Shown here piece by piece: positions 34,115-43,922 of a stretch of DNA of 64,000 nucleotides. The translations under genes and the position numbers were made by a program. The first letter of the stretch is position 1; the number at the start of each line of letters is the position of its first letter. The stretch comes from Chitinophaga tropicalis (GTDB lineage Bacteria; Bacteroidota; Bacteroidia; Chitinophagales; Chitinophagaceae): assembly GCF_009758205.1 (NCBI RefSeq), contig NZ_WRXN01000015.1, forward strand, positions 62,001 to 126,000, given 5' to 3'. The notes beneath the pieces are model-generated. The model made no database searches and was not told the origin of the DNA. It saw only the letters and a program-made list of their open reading frames with translations.

Positions 34115-34903
34115 ATGATTCTAAAGAAGAATTATTTACGTTGTTTCATTGTTGCTCCGGTCCTTATCTGCTGTTTCTTAATGTCTTGTGTCAGTACTCA
34201 GAAAGCGGTGTACTTTAATAATCTTCCTGACACTGTTATTGCCCCACTGCAAGGAAATTTTGAACCGGTAATACAGAAGAATGACATTTTACAAATTACA
34301 GTGAGCAGTTTGAATCCGGAAGATGCCACAGTGTTTAACGCCCCGGTAGCTTTAAGTGCTACGAGCAGTAATAGCCCCGCAGCCGCCGGTTATCTTGTAA
34401 GTGAACAGGGATTTATTCAATATCCTGTTCTTGGCCAGGTAAAAGCCGCCGGCCTTACAAAAGAACAACTTACTAATTATCTGAGAGATGAGCTCAATAA
34501 CCGGAAATTAATGAAGGACCCGGTAATCAGTATCAGGCTCCTGAATTACAGAGTGACTGTTCTGGGAGAAGTTGGCAAACCAACCGTCGTGAATGTTACA
34601 AATGAGAAAATAACCATTCTGGAGGCGCTTGGTATGGCTGGAGATATTACAATTTATGGTAAGAAAGAAAATGTACTATTAATTCGTGATGTGGATGGAC
34701 AACGAACAGTGAAACGTCTTAATCTCAACAGTGATGAAATTTTTTCATCCCCGTACTATTATCTGAAATCTAATGATATAGTATACGTAGAGCCGGTTAA
34801 AGCCAAAGTGATCAATGCCCAGGGAAATCGTCAGACGATAGCACTTGTTCTGAGTGGTTTGTCTGTACTGGTGGTGCTTATGGCGCAGGTAATATTCAAA
34901 TAG
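34115..34903 (+). CDS. Polysaccharide export lipoprotein (Wza-like)
   Basis: The product has 262 residues. The signal ends with a lipobox (CCFLMSC), so it is lipid-anchored. It has a polysaccharide-export domain (VIQKNDILQITVSSLNPEDATVFN) followed by SLBB-like text (VTVLGEVGKPTVVNVTNEKITILEALGMAGD) and a C-terminal membrane helix (TIALVLSGLSVLVVLMAQVIF). It should form the outer-membrane exit for the polymer together with the next gene, the tyrosine kinase, 43 nt downstream. Confidence 0.93.
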   Translation: MILKKNYLRCFIVAPVLICCFLMSCVSTQKAVYFNNLPDTVIAPLQGNFEPVIQKNDILQITVSSLNPEDATVFNAPVALSATSSNSPAAAGYLVSEQGFIQYPVLGQVKAAGLTKEQLTNYLRDELNNRKLMKDPVISIRLLNYRVTVLGEVGKPTVVNVTNEKITILEALGMAGDITIYGKKENVLLIRDVDGQRTVKRLNLNSDEIFSSPYYYLKSNDIVYVEPVKAKVINAQGNRQTIALVLSGLSVLVVLMAQVIFK

Positions 34904-34946
34904 GCTGATTTTCCAATCATTCATCCTAAAACTTGTATTTAGGTTC

Positions 34947-37340
34947 ATGCAACAGAAAGTGACAAATACGCGAACGCAACGTGATGACCATACAGGTCTG
35001 CTGGAGACTATCAGGCATAAGTATCAGCCGTACTGGCCGTTATTTGTGATTGCTTCTGTATTTGCTGTTATCGCCGCATATATCTACCTGAGATATGCAA
35101 CTCCCATATATAAAATCTCAGCTACTTTACTGATTAAAGAAGATGCCAAGGCTGTAGAAAAATCTATTATAGAATTGATGGACCCTCTTGGATCGGGGAA
35201 GAAAGTAGATAATGAAATAGAGATATTGAGGTCCCGTACAATGGCTAAGGCCGTGATAAGGAACCTGAACCTCTATGGTGAGATCTTTGAGCGTGGCGCT
35301 ATCCGTGATGTTTCAGTATATAATAACGGTCCTGTGAGGGTTAACTTCCTGGACCCGGATTCTATCGGTGCGATGGAAAGCAGTGTAGTTGATCTGAAAT
35401 ATGATGCAGAACAAAAGAAAGTTACACTTGCCGACAAAGTGTATGCTTTAAATGATACCGTAAGTACCAGGTGGGGAAGAATAGTGATAACTCCTGTTGC
35501 AGGCTTTAATCCTGCCAGTATGCAGAATAAACTATTCTATCTGCGGGTAACAGGAGAGAAGGCACTGGCGCTGCAATTCCTGGGTAATCTGAAAGTAGCG
35601 GCTGCCAATAAACAGGCTAATGTATTACGCCTGGAGTACGTTAATACTGTGCCTGAACGCGGACAGGATATGCTGAATGAACTGATGAGGGCATACGATG
35701 GCGCTTCTATTGATGATAAGAACAAGACCGCTTCCAAAACAATGGCATTCGTGGAAGACAGGCTGAGGATCATCACAGGTGAATTGAACCAGGTAGAAGG
35801 AGAGATAGAAAAGTATAAAACTGATCAGAATATAGTAGATATCAGTGAGCAAAGTAAAATGTTCCTGGAGGCTGTACGTGATAATGACAGTAAACTGAGC
35901 GATGCTGAATTACAACTTTCAATGCTGGATGCAATAGAAAAGTATGTAACCGGCAGGAAGGCAGATGAGAAACTGGTACCGGCCACTTTGGGTATTTCAG
36001 ACCCGGTACTGCTGGAACTGGTGGGCGATCTGCAGACCACTGAAATGCAGCTGGAAAGGCTGAAGAAAACAACAGGAGAGAACAGTCCTTTACTGACAAG
36101 TCTTAATGACCAGGCAGAGAAACTGAGACCTGCTATCCTGCAGAATATACGAAGCCTGAGGGCTAACCTGCAGGCGGGCAAAGATAAACTGAGCTCACAG
36201 AATGCTCGCTTTATGGGTATGCTGAAAGGGGTGCCCGGTAAGGAAAGAACATTGCTGGAGGTAAGCAGGCAGCAGGTTATCAAAAACAATATTTACACAT
36301 TCCTGCTGGAAAAACGTGAAGAGACTGCATTGCAATATGCGGCGGCTATATCAGACAGCCGTATCATTGACGTTGCTGAAGCAGATACTTATCCTTTCAG
36401 TCCGAAGAAATCTATGGTGATGGCGCTGGCTGTAATAGCCGGACTAGCATCTGTAGCGGGTTTCATTGCGCTGAAAGACATGATGAACCATAAGGTGATG
36501 TTCCGTGCAGATATTGAAAAAGGCACTTCTGCGCCTATTATAGGAGAGATTATGTTCGATCCTAACGGCGGAGGCATTGCTATCACAGATGGCAAACGTA
36601 CACCGGTGGCTGAACAGTTCAGAGCCTTACGTACTACCTTGTCTTACATCGGTATCAATGGAGATCATAAAACCATTATGGTTACTTCTTCCATATCCGG
36701 TGAGGGTAAGAGCTTTGTTGCCATCAACCTGGCTATCAGTCTTTCTCTTACAAAGAAGAAAGTAGTGATACTTGAATTTGACCTTAGAAAACCTAAAGTA
36801 AGTAAAATACTCAACGTACCGCATCACCCGGGTATCAGTAATTACCTGGTGGGTCAGGCCGTATTGGGTGATATCCTGAAGAAACCTATTGAAGGGAATG
36901 AGCATCTCTACCTGCTGTCTGCCGGTATTATTCCTCCCAATCCTACGGAGCTGATCCTGAATGGAAGGCTGGAGCACCTGCTGGCAACACTGAGAGCTAC
37001 ATTCGACTATATCATTATTGACACAGCCCCGGTTGCGCCTGTAACAGATGCGCGCCTGCTGGCCCCGTTTGCTGACGCAACCATTTACGTAGTGCGTCAT
37101 GAGAGAACTCCCAAGTTCCACCTGAAGATGATCGAAGAGCTGTATGAACAGGGAGATCTGGGTAAACTGAACATTGTGTTTAACGGGCTGAAGATGCGTG
37201 GAGTGCCTGGTTACGGTTATGCCTATGGCAATGGTTACGGTTATGGTAACGGCCAGGGATACGGTTACGGGTACACCGAAGAGCACAAGAACGGTTCGGC
37301 GAAGAAAGGGCGTTTCACTAAGATTTTCAACAGGGAATAA
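34947..37340 (+). CDS. Polysaccharide co-polymerase/tyrosine autokinase (Wzc-like)
   Basis: The product has 797 residues. A Wzz domain lies between membrane helices near 30-50 and 488-508, with a coiled-coil middle (about 270-440). The cytoplasmic kinase has Walker A SISGEGKSFVAINL (about 580-593), Walker A' VVILEFDLRKP and Walker B YIIIDTAP (about 687). The tail (about 752-775) is a Gly-Tyr run of the kind GYGYAYGNGYGYGNGQGYG, the probable autophosphorylation site cluster. It governs chain length and export with the Wza-like lipoprotein. Confidence 0.95.
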   Translation: MQQKVTNTRTQRDDHTGLLETIRHKYQPYWPLFVIASVFAVIAAYIYLRYATPIYKISATLLIKEDAKAVEKSIIELMDPLGSGKKVDNEIEILRSRTMAKAVIRNLNLYGEIFERGAIRDVSVYNNGPVRVNFLDPDSIGAMESSVVDLKYDAEQKKVTLADKVYALNDTVSTRWGRIVITPVAGFNPASMQNKLFYLRVTGEKALALQFLGNLKVAAANKQANVLRLEYVNTVPERGQDMLNELMRAYDGASIDDKNKTASKTMAFVEDRLRIITGELNQVEGEIEKYKTDQNIVDISEQSKMFLEAVRDNDSKLSDAELQLSMLDAIEKYVTGRKADEKLVPATLGISDPVLLELVGDLQTTEMQLERLKKTTGENSPLLTSLNDQAEKLRPAILQNIRSLRANLQAGKDKLSSQNARFMGMLKGVPGKERTLLEVSRQQVIKNNIYTFLLEKREETALQYAAAISDSRIIDVAEADTYPFSPKKSMVMALAVIAGLASVAGFIALKDMMNHKVMFRADIEKGTSAPIIGEIMFDPNGGGIAITDGKRTPVAEQFRALRTTLSYIGINGDHKTIMVTSSISGEGKSFVAINLAISLSLTKKKVVILEFDLRKPKVSKILNVPHHPGISNYLVGQAVLGDILKKPIEGNEHLYLLSAGIIPPNPTELILNGRLEHLLATLRATFDYIIIDTAPVAPVTDARLLAPFADATIYVVRHERTPKFHLKMIEELYEQGDLGKLNIVFNGLKMRGVPGYGYAYGNGYGYGNGQGYGYGYTEEHKNGSAKKGRFTKIFNRE

Positions 37341-37516
37341 TGTTGGAGCAGGCGGTAAAATGCCTGTTGCACTTTAGAGTATAATAACCGATTAAGTACA
37401 CTCATGTGACTGAGGAGGCGAAGCTATGCCTGCTCAAATCAATGCCAACTTCATCCTGCCTTTGTATTTTCCACCTTATCTGATCATGCTTTAAAAAAAC
37501 CTTAAAACCCACTCAC

Positions 37517-38062
37517 ATGGAACAGAAGACGAACACATGGTATGCGCTGTACACCAAGCCAAGATGGGAGAAAAAAGTGGCTGACACACTGGCCCGCAAG
37601 CAAATTGAAAGTTATTGCCCGCTGAACAGGGTAACACATCAATGGAGCGACCGGAAAAAAGTTGTGGAAGAGCCTCTTTTCAAATCTTATGTATTTGTAC
37701 GTATCCCGGAAGATATGAAAACGGCGGTACGTGAAACAAGTGGCGTTGTGAATTTCGTTTACTGGCTGGGTAAGCCTGCCAGGATCCCTGACCATGAAAT
37801 TGAACTGATCCAGCGTTTCCTCCAGGAATACCAGGATGTAGAGGTGGAAAGATTTCCCATTCATGAAAATGATCTTATTCAGATCACAGCCGGACCGCTG
37901 ATGCACCAGCGTGGAAGAGTGGTAGAAACCGGAAAGAATACAGTGAAAGCAGTGCTGTACAGCATGGGCTTTTCACTGATCGCTACGGTGAAAACCAGCG
38001 AGGTTATGCTGCTTAACAGGAGCAACGAATATATCGGTGCGCCAGTCAACGCCCAGCTGTAA
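37517..38062 (+). CDS. UpxY-family transcription antiterminator (NusG paralogue)
   Basis: The product has 181 residues. The NusG N-terminal domain is clear (WYALYTKPRWEKKVADTLARK, then VEEPLFKSYVFVRIPE), with a KOW domain near the end (QITAGPLMHQRGRVVETGKN). UpxY proteins bind RNA polymerase at the leader of their own capsule operon and stop early termination. Here the gene is third in the locus, after a 176-nt gap, rather than first, so it probably acts on the downstream sugar genes. Two small stems with GCCTG arms precede it. Confidence 0.92.
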   Translation: MEQKTNTWYALYTKPRWEKKVADTLARKQIESYCPLNRVTHQWSDRKKVVEEPLFKSYVFVRIPEDMKTAVRETSGVVNFVYWLGKPARIPDHEIELIQRFLQEYQDVEVERFPIHENDLIQITAGPLMHQRGRVVETGKNTVKAVLYSMGFSLIATVKTSEVMLLNRSNEYIGAPVNAQL

Positions 38063-38093
38063 GTTACCTCATAATTTATACCAACACCTAAGT

Positions 38094-39113
38094 ATGCTAC
38101 ACGTTTTATTATGTGGAGGGTCAGGAACCCGTCTGTGGCCACTATCCAACCGGCAGACACCAAAACAACTACTTCCCCTGTTTGACGGACAAAGTCTGTT
38201 ACAGCTCACATGGCAGCGTAACGGCACTTTCTGTGATGGTGTTGTTGCAGTAGTAAATGAACAGCAGGCGGAAATGGTTACCAAACAGCTGCAGGAAGCA
38301 GGTGCAGATAATGTACAGCTGATGGCAGAGCCGGTAGGCCGTAATACAGCGGCTGCTATTGCACTTTCTGCTTTTACCGCAGATGCTGAAACAATACTCC
38401 TGATCACTCCCGCAGATCACCTGATAGGAACTCCGGACATCTATACTGATACCATCAGCAAAGCCGCAGAGCTGGCGGCTGAAGGGCATCTTGTAACGAT
38501 AGGACTGCAGCCTGCATATCCTGAAACAGGATATGGTTATATCCAGTATGCCGGTCATGATGTAGTACGTTTCACAGAAAAACCAAATGCTGTAACTGCA
38601 GAAGCTATGCTGAAAAGCGGCGATTACCTGTGGAACAGCGGTATCTTCTGCGGCAAGGCCGGCGTATTGTTACAACAATTGCAGCAGTATGCACCTGAGA
38701 TCTACTATGCAGCGGCAGAAGCTGCGGAGATATGGAAGAGAACAGGAAGCATTCCCCTGCCTGCTATGGAAGCCATTCCTTCAGACAGTATAGATTATGC
38801 TGTACTGGAGAAGAGCAGCATTGTAAAGGTGGTGCCCAGCGCCATGCAGTGGAGTGATGTAGGCGGATATGAAGCCCTGGCAGAAGCCCTGGCAAATCAT
38901 TACCGCTATAGTAACAACCAGGCAGTATTTATAGAAAGTGATCCTGTAAACAGTATGGTGATCGGTAAAGATAAGCTGGTAGCACTGGTAGGTGTAGAGA
39001 ACGTAGTAGTAGTAAATACTCCTGAAGCATTGCTGATCCTGCAGAAAGGAAAGGGACAGGAAATAAAGCAACTGCATCAGTGGGTAAAAGAAAACAGACC
39101 GGAGTTACTCTAA
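38094..39113 (+). CDS. manC: Mannose-1-phosphate guanylyltransferase
   Basis: The ATG at 38094 gives 339 residues, starting MLHVLLCGGSGTRLWP, the nucleotide-sugar pyrophosphorylase signature; an ORF extending 57 nt further upstream overlaps the UpxY gene and is not needed. FTEKPNA and YLWNSGIF are the usual mannose-type motifs. It makes GDP-mannose, feeding gmd and fcl in the same locus. No phosphomannomutase is seen in the window. It has no fused isomerase domain. Confidence 0.94.
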   Translation: MLHVLLCGGSGTRLWPLSNRQTPKQLLPLFDGQSLLQLTWQRNGTFCDGVVAVVNEQQAEMVTKQLQEAGADNVQLMAEPVGRNTAAAIALSAFTADAETILLITPADHLIGTPDIYTDTISKAAELAAEGHLVTIGLQPAYPETGYGYIQYAGHDVVRFTEKPNAVTAEAMLKSGDYLWNSGIFCGKAGVLLQQLQQYAPEIYYAAAEAAEIWKRTGSIPLPAMEAIPSDSIDYAVLEKSSIVKVVPSAMQWSDVGGYEALAEALANHYRYSNNQAVFIESDPVNSMVIGKDKLVALVGVENVVVVNTPEALLILQKGKGQEIKQLHQWVKENRPELL

Positions 39114-39128
39114 TCCAAATCAGCCCTT

Positions 39129-40070
39129 ATGCAACTAGACGACAAGATATATATAGCCGGCCACCGTGGAATGGTAGGCGGCGCAATAACCAGGCGACTG
39201 AAGACGCTTGGATATAACAACCTGTTGACGAGAAGTTCCGGGGAACTGGACCTGCGTTCTCAGGCAGACGTAAATAATTTCTTCGCTGCCCATCAACCGG
39301 ATTATGTGTTCCTGGCAGCAGCCAAAGTAGGTGGTATCCATGCTAACAATACTTACCGTGCAGAGTTCCTGTACGATAACCTTATGATGGAAGCCAACAT
39401 TATAAACGCTGCCTGGAAGCATGGTGTGAAAAAGCTGATGTTCCTGGGGAGTTCCTGCATCTATCCTAAAATGGCGCCACAGCCATTGACGGAGAGCAGC
39501 CTGCTTACAGGTCCGCTGGAAGAAACAAACGAACCTTACGCTATTGCCAAAATAGCTGGTATCAAAATGTGTGAGGCTTACCGGGACCAGTATGGATGCA
39601 ACTTTATCAGTGTTATGCCTACCAACCTATACGGCATCGGTGATAATTACCATCCTGAAAACTCTCACGTGCTGCCGGCATTGATCCGCCGTTTCCATGA
39701 AGCGAAAGAGGCCGGCAAACCCAGTGTTACAGTGTGGGGGAGTGGTACTCCTAAAAGAGAATTCCTCTTTGCAGACGACCTGGCATCCGCCTGTGTATAC
39801 CTTATGCAGCATTATGATGAAAAGGAACTGGTTAACATCGGCACGGGTGAAGACCTGACCATCAGGGAACTGGCAGAGACTGTAAAGGAAGTAGTATGCT
39901 ATGAAGGCGATCTGCTGTTTGACAGGAGCAAGCCGGATGGTACACCGCGCAAACTGATGGATGTGTCCAAACTGCATTCCCTTGGCTGGAAACATAGTGT
40001 AGAACTGAAAGAAGGACTGGTACAGGCATATGCTGACTTCCTTCACAAACGGCACATGGTTGCCCTTTAA
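39129..40070 (+). CDS. fcl: GDP-L-fucose synthase
   Basis: The product has 313 residues. The Rossmann loop GHRGMVGGAI, the SSCIYP serine motif, and the catalytic YAIAKIAG (Tyr-x3-Lys) are all intact, with FADDLASACVYLM near the C-terminus. It epimerises and reduces GDP-4-keto-6-deoxymannose, made by gmd, to GDP-L-fucose. It lies 15 nt after manC. Confidence 0.95.
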   Translation: MQLDDKIYIAGHRGMVGGAITRRLKTLGYNNLLTRSSGELDLRSQADVNNFFAAHQPDYVFLAAAKVGGIHANNTYRAEFLYDNLMMEANIINAAWKHGVKKLMFLGSSCIYPKMAPQPLTESSLLTGPLEETNEPYAIAKIAGIKMCEAYRDQYGCNFISVMPTNLYGIGDNYHPENSHVLPALIRRFHEAKEAGKPSVTVWGSGTPKREFLFADDLASACVYLMQHYDEKELVNIGTGEDLTIRELAETVKEVVCYEGDLLFDRSKPDGTPRKLMDVSKLHSLGWKHSVELKEGLVQAYADFLHKRHMVAL

Positions 40071-40105
40071 ACAATTTAATTAACTGATTTATTCAAACTG
40101 TTAGG

Positions 40106-41452
40106 ATGAAAGTAATTGTTATAGGAACAGGTTATGTTGGTCTGGTTACCGGTGCCTGCCTTGCAGAAGTAGGTACCCAGGTGGTTTGTGTGGACGTGAA
40201 TGCTGAAAAGATCAATAATCTTCAGAAAGGTATCCTGCCCATTTATGAACCGGGACTGGAAGAAATAGTAAGTCGTAACTACCAGAACGGACGCTTATCT
40301 TTCAGCACTGATCTTGCTTCAGTAATAGGTGGTGCAACCATCGCCTTTATTGCGGTAGGTACACCTCCGGGTGAAGACGGCAGTGCAGACCTGCAATATG
40401 TACTGCAGGTGGCAAAGGAAATAGGCACAAATATGAGCGACTATCTCGTAGTAGTGACCAAGAGCACAGTGCCTGTTGGTACAGCGGTGAAAGTGAACAG
40501 GGAGATCAAACAGGCTATGCTGGACAGAGGTGCGCTGATCGATTATGATGTAGCTTCCAACCCTGAGTTCCTGAAAGAAGGCGCTGCTGTACAGGACTTC
40601 CTGAAGCCTGACCGTATCGTGGTGGGAGTGAACACAGACCGTGCAAAAGAAACACTGGAACAATTATATCATCCTTTCCTGCTGAATGGCCGTCCTATCA
40701 TCTTCATGGACATAGCTTCCGCAGAAATGACAAAATATGCCGCCAACGCTATGCTGGCTACCAAGATATCTTTCATTAACGATATAGCCAACCTGTGTGA
40801 ACTGGTAGGAGCTGACGTTAACCAGGTACGTAAAGGTATAGGCAGTGATGCGAGGATAGGCACCAGCTTTATTTATCCTGGTATAGGCTACGGCGGTTCC
40901 TGCTTCCCGAAAGATGTGAAGGCGCTGGTGAAAACCGGTAAGGAATATGGTCACGGCCTGCGTATCCTGGAAGCTGTTGAGGCAGTGAACAATGATCAGA
41001 AGAAAGTACTCTTTAACAAGATCTATAAACATTTTGACGGACTGCTGCAGGGCAGGACATTTGCAATGTGGGGGCTTTCCTTCAAGCCAGGCACTGACGA
41101 CATGCGTGAGGCATCCAGCCTTGTGCTGATCAACTCCCTGCTGGAAGCAGGTGCAACTGTACAGGTATTCGATCCTGTTGCAATGCATGAAGCAGGAAAA
41201 ACACTGAAAGACAGTGTTAAATGGTGCAAAGACATGTATGAGGCGGCAGCTGGCGCAGACGCTGTATTGCTTGTAACAGAATGGAATGAATTCCGCCTGC
41301 CTGACTGGCCGCGCGTGAAACAACTGCTGAAAGCATCTGTTGTTTTTGACGGAAGGAACATCTATGATAACGCCTATCTGCATAAACAAGGATTTACATG
41401 CTACAGCATAGGCCTGTCTCAATCAACAGTTGGCGTTCTCTCTAACAGTTAA
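40106..41452 (+). CDS. ugd: UDP-glucose 6-dehydrogenase
   Basis: The product has 448 residues. The NAD loop GTGYVGLVTGACLAEVG starts the protein, and the catalytic cysteine is in GYGGSCFPKD (about residue 270). SNPEFLKEGAAVQDF and LSFKPGTDDMREASS are further family blocks. It makes UDP-glucuronic acid, which would give the polymer a charged sugar. Confidence 0.96.
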   Translation: MKVIVIGTGYVGLVTGACLAEVGTQVVCVDVNAEKINNLQKGILPIYEPGLEEIVSRNYQNGRLSFSTDLASVIGGATIAFIAVGTPPGEDGSADLQYVLQVAKEIGTNMSDYLVVVTKSTVPVGTAVKVNREIKQAMLDRGALIDYDVASNPEFLKEGAAVQDFLKPDRIVVGVNTDRAKETLEQLYHPFLLNGRPIIFMDIASAEMTKYAANAMLATKISFINDIANLCELVGADVNQVRKGIGSDARIGTSFIYPGIGYGGSCFPKDVKALVKTGKEYGHGLRILEAVEAVNNDQKKVLFNKIYKHFDGLLQGRTFAMWGLSFKPGTDDMREASSLVLINSLLEAGATVQVFDPVAMHEAGKTLKDSVKWCKDMYEAAAGADAVLLVTEWNEFRLPDWPRVKQLLKASVVFDGRNIYDNAYLHKQGFTCYSIGLSQSTVGVLSNS

Positions 41453-41488
41453 TCATATTCCCCACATTCAAATAAAAAAATTATCAGT

Positions 41489-42586
41489 ATGAAAGTTGCT
41501 TTAATAACCGGTGTAAATGGACAGGACGGTGCATATCTGTCAGAATTATTATTAGAAAAGGGGTATATGGTGCATGGTGTAAAACGCCGTGCTTCACTGC
41601 TCAACACAGACAGGATAGACCATCTCTACCAGGACCCGCACAGCGAGAACGTACGTTTCAAACTGCACTACGGTGATATGACGGACAGCACTAACCTGAT
41701 CCGCATTATCCAGGAAACACAGCCTGATGAGATCTATAACCTGGCTGCTATGAGCCATGTGAAAGTGAGCTTTGACACACCTGAATATACAGCCAACGCT
41801 GATGGTATTGGTACGCTGCGTATACTGGAGGCTATCCGCATCCTGAAAATGGAGAAGAAGACGAAGGTTTACCAGGCCAGCACATCTGAGTTATACGGAC
41901 TGGTGCAGGAGGTACCACAAAGGGAAACCACACCTTTCTATCCCCGTTCTCCTTATGCGGTTGCAAAACTGTATGCTTACTGGATCACAGTGAACTACAG
42001 GGAAGCTTATGGCATGTTTGCGTGCAACGGTATCCTGTTCAACCACGAAAGTCCGCTGCGTGGAGAAACTTTCGTAACACGCAAGATCACCCGTGCGGTA
42101 GCAGCAATTTCATTGGGATTGCAGGATAAGCTGTTCCTGGGTAACCTGGATGCACGCCGCGACTGGGGACACGCAAAGGATTATGTGGACGCAATGTGGC
42201 GTATCCTGCAGCAGGACACACCGGACGACTATGTAATAGCTACTGGTATTACCACCCCGGTACGTGACTTTGTACGCATGGCATTTGATGAAGTAGGTAT
42301 AGAGCTCGAGTTCAAAGGCAAAGGCGTTGATGAAGTGGCTGTGGTAACTGCCTGCCGCAATAAAGAATTTATCCTGCCTATAGGTAAGGAAGTAGTAGCA
42401 GTAGATCCTGCTTATTTCCGTCCTACAGAGGTGGAACTGCTGATAGGCGATCCTACCAAGTCCAAGACTAAACTGGGATGGGAACCTAAGTATGACCTGC
42501 AGGAGCTGGTGAGTGAAATGGTAGCCTGCGATGTTGAATTATTCAGGAAGGACAGTAAAACACAGTGGGAACAACTGGCAGGATAA
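41489..42586 (+). CDS. gmd: GDP-mannose 4,6-dehydratase
   Basis: The product has 365 residues. The Rossmann loop GVNGQDGAYLSELLLEKGY, the STSELYGLVQEVPQRE block, YPRSPYAVAKLYAYW (Tyr-x3-Lys) and HESPLRGETFVTRKITRA are all typical. It starts the route to GDP-fucose by turning GDP-mannose into its 4-keto-6-deoxy form. It lies after ugd rather than beside fcl, an order also seen in other Bacteroidota loci. Confidence 0.96.
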   Translation: MKVALITGVNGQDGAYLSELLLEKGYMVHGVKRRASLLNTDRIDHLYQDPHSENVRFKLHYGDMTDSTNLIRIIQETQPDEIYNLAAMSHVKVSFDTPEYTANADGIGTLRILEAIRILKMEKKTKVYQASTSELYGLVQEVPQRETTPFYPRSPYAVAKLYAYWITVNYREAYGMFACNGILFNHESPLRGETFVTRKITRAVAAISLGLQDKLFLGNLDARRDWGHAKDYVDAMWRILQQDTPDDYVIATGITTPVRDFVRMAFDEVGIELEFKGKGVDEVAVVTACRNKEFILPIGKEVVAVDPAYFRPTEVELLIGDPTKSKTKLGWEPKYDLQELVSEMVACDVELFRKDSKTQWEQLAG

Positions 42587-42607
42587 GACTTGCTGTTATA
42601 GCATTAT

Positions 42608-43900
42608 ATGCGGAGAGTATTTAATCAACTATCGGAAAATCCGAAATACAGCAAGGCATTTGAATGGGTGAAGCTTGTTACTATGACGGGATCTGCCCAG
42701 ATCCTTATACAGGTGATAAGTCTTGTGAGCGGTATCCTTGTGATACGTATGCTGCAGCCGGAAGAATATGCTTTATATACATTAGCCAATACATTGCTGG
42801 GAACAATGTCTATACTGGCAGATGGCGGGATCTCGACCGGTGTAATGGCGCATGGCGGGAAAGTGTGGCAGGACCGTAAAGAGCTGGGAATAGTAATGGC
42901 TACAGGAATGGACCTGCGCAGGAAATTTGCTGTAGGCAGCCTGCTGGTTTCAGTGCCTATCTTATTATACCTGCTCATGCATCATAATGCGAGCTGGCTG
43001 ATGGCAACGCTGATCATTCTCTCCCTGATACCTACCTTCTTCATGGCCTTGTCCGGCACCTTGCTGCAGATAGCGCCAAAATTAAGGCAGGATATTGCGC
43101 CTTTGCAGAAGAACCAGGTACTCATGAATATCATGAGGCTGGCATTACTGATGCTGACCATTTTCGTGTTTCCCTGGGCTTTTGTGGCCATCCTGGCAGG
43201 AGGTCTGCCACAGATATGGGGAAATATCAATCTCCGGAAAATTTCCTCTCCGTATGCCGACTGGCACCAGCCTCCTGACCCACAGATCAGGAAGGATATC
43301 CTGAAACTGGTGAAGCGTTTGCTGCCTATGGGTATCTATACCTGTCTTTCCAGTCAGATCACTATATGGCTTATTTCCATTTTCGGTACTACAAGAGGGA
43401 TAGCTCAACTGGGTGCGTTGGACAGGTTATCTATGGTTATCAGTTTCATCACAATAATGTTTGGTACTGTTATCCTGCCAAGATTTTCCCGGTTAGCGAA
43501 TGACAGGGGCCTGTTATTGCGCCGTTTCCTGCAGATACAGGGGGGATTGGTGGTGCTGGGCATTTTCATTGTACTGGCGTCCTGGATATTTTCTTCCCAG
43601 ATACTGATGGTGCTTGGTCCCAACTATATGGGCCTGAACAGGGAAGTAGTGCTGAAGATGATCATTGCCTGCCTGGCCATTATTGCGGCGTCGACGTTTT
43701 CTCTTTTTACCAGCAGGGGCTGGGCTATCAACCCGTTTATTTCAATACCTGTAAGTATCGGTTCTACTATACTGGGTATTATTTTTCTTGACGTATCATC
43801 TGTAGGAGGAGTACTGGTAATGAATATCATGATAGAAGTGATACAGGTGGCGATGTACACTACCTACAGTCTTATAAAGATTTACAGAGTAAACGGATAG
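42608..43900 (+). CDS. Polysaccharide flippase (Wzx-like, MOP superfamily)
   Basis: The product has 430 residues and about twelve membrane helices, starting with LVTMTGSAQILIQVISLVSGILVIRML, the typical first-helix pair of oligosaccharide flippases. It should move undecaprenyl-linked repeat units across the inner membrane. It lies 22 nt after gmd and heads the assembly part of the locus. Confidence 0.9.
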   Translation: MRRVFNQLSENPKYSKAFEWVKLVTMTGSAQILIQVISLVSGILVIRMLQPEEYALYTLANTLLGTMSILADGGISTGVMAHGGKVWQDRKELGIVMATGMDLRRKFAVGSLLVSVPILLYLLMHHNASWLMATLIILSLIPTFFMALSGTLLQIAPKLRQDIAPLQKNQVLMNIMRLALLMLTIFVFPWAFVAILAGGLPQIWGNINLRKISSPYADWHQPPDPQIRKDILKLVKRLLPMGIYTCLSSQITIWLISIFGTTRGIAQLGALDRLSMVISFITIMFGTVILPRFSRLANDRGLLLRRFLQIQGGLVVLGIFIVLASWIFSSQILMVLGPNYMGLNREVVLKMIIACLAIIAASTFSLFTSRGWAINPFISIPVSIGSTILGIIFLDVSSVGGVLVMNIMIEVIQVAMYTTYSLIKIYRVNG

Positions 43901-43922
43901 TTAACCATTCATAGAATAATAC

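Noticed and set aside
38037..38093. N-terminal extension of manC
   Set aside because: It overlaps the UpxY coding region, and the GGSGTRLWP motif sits at the expected distance from the later ATG.
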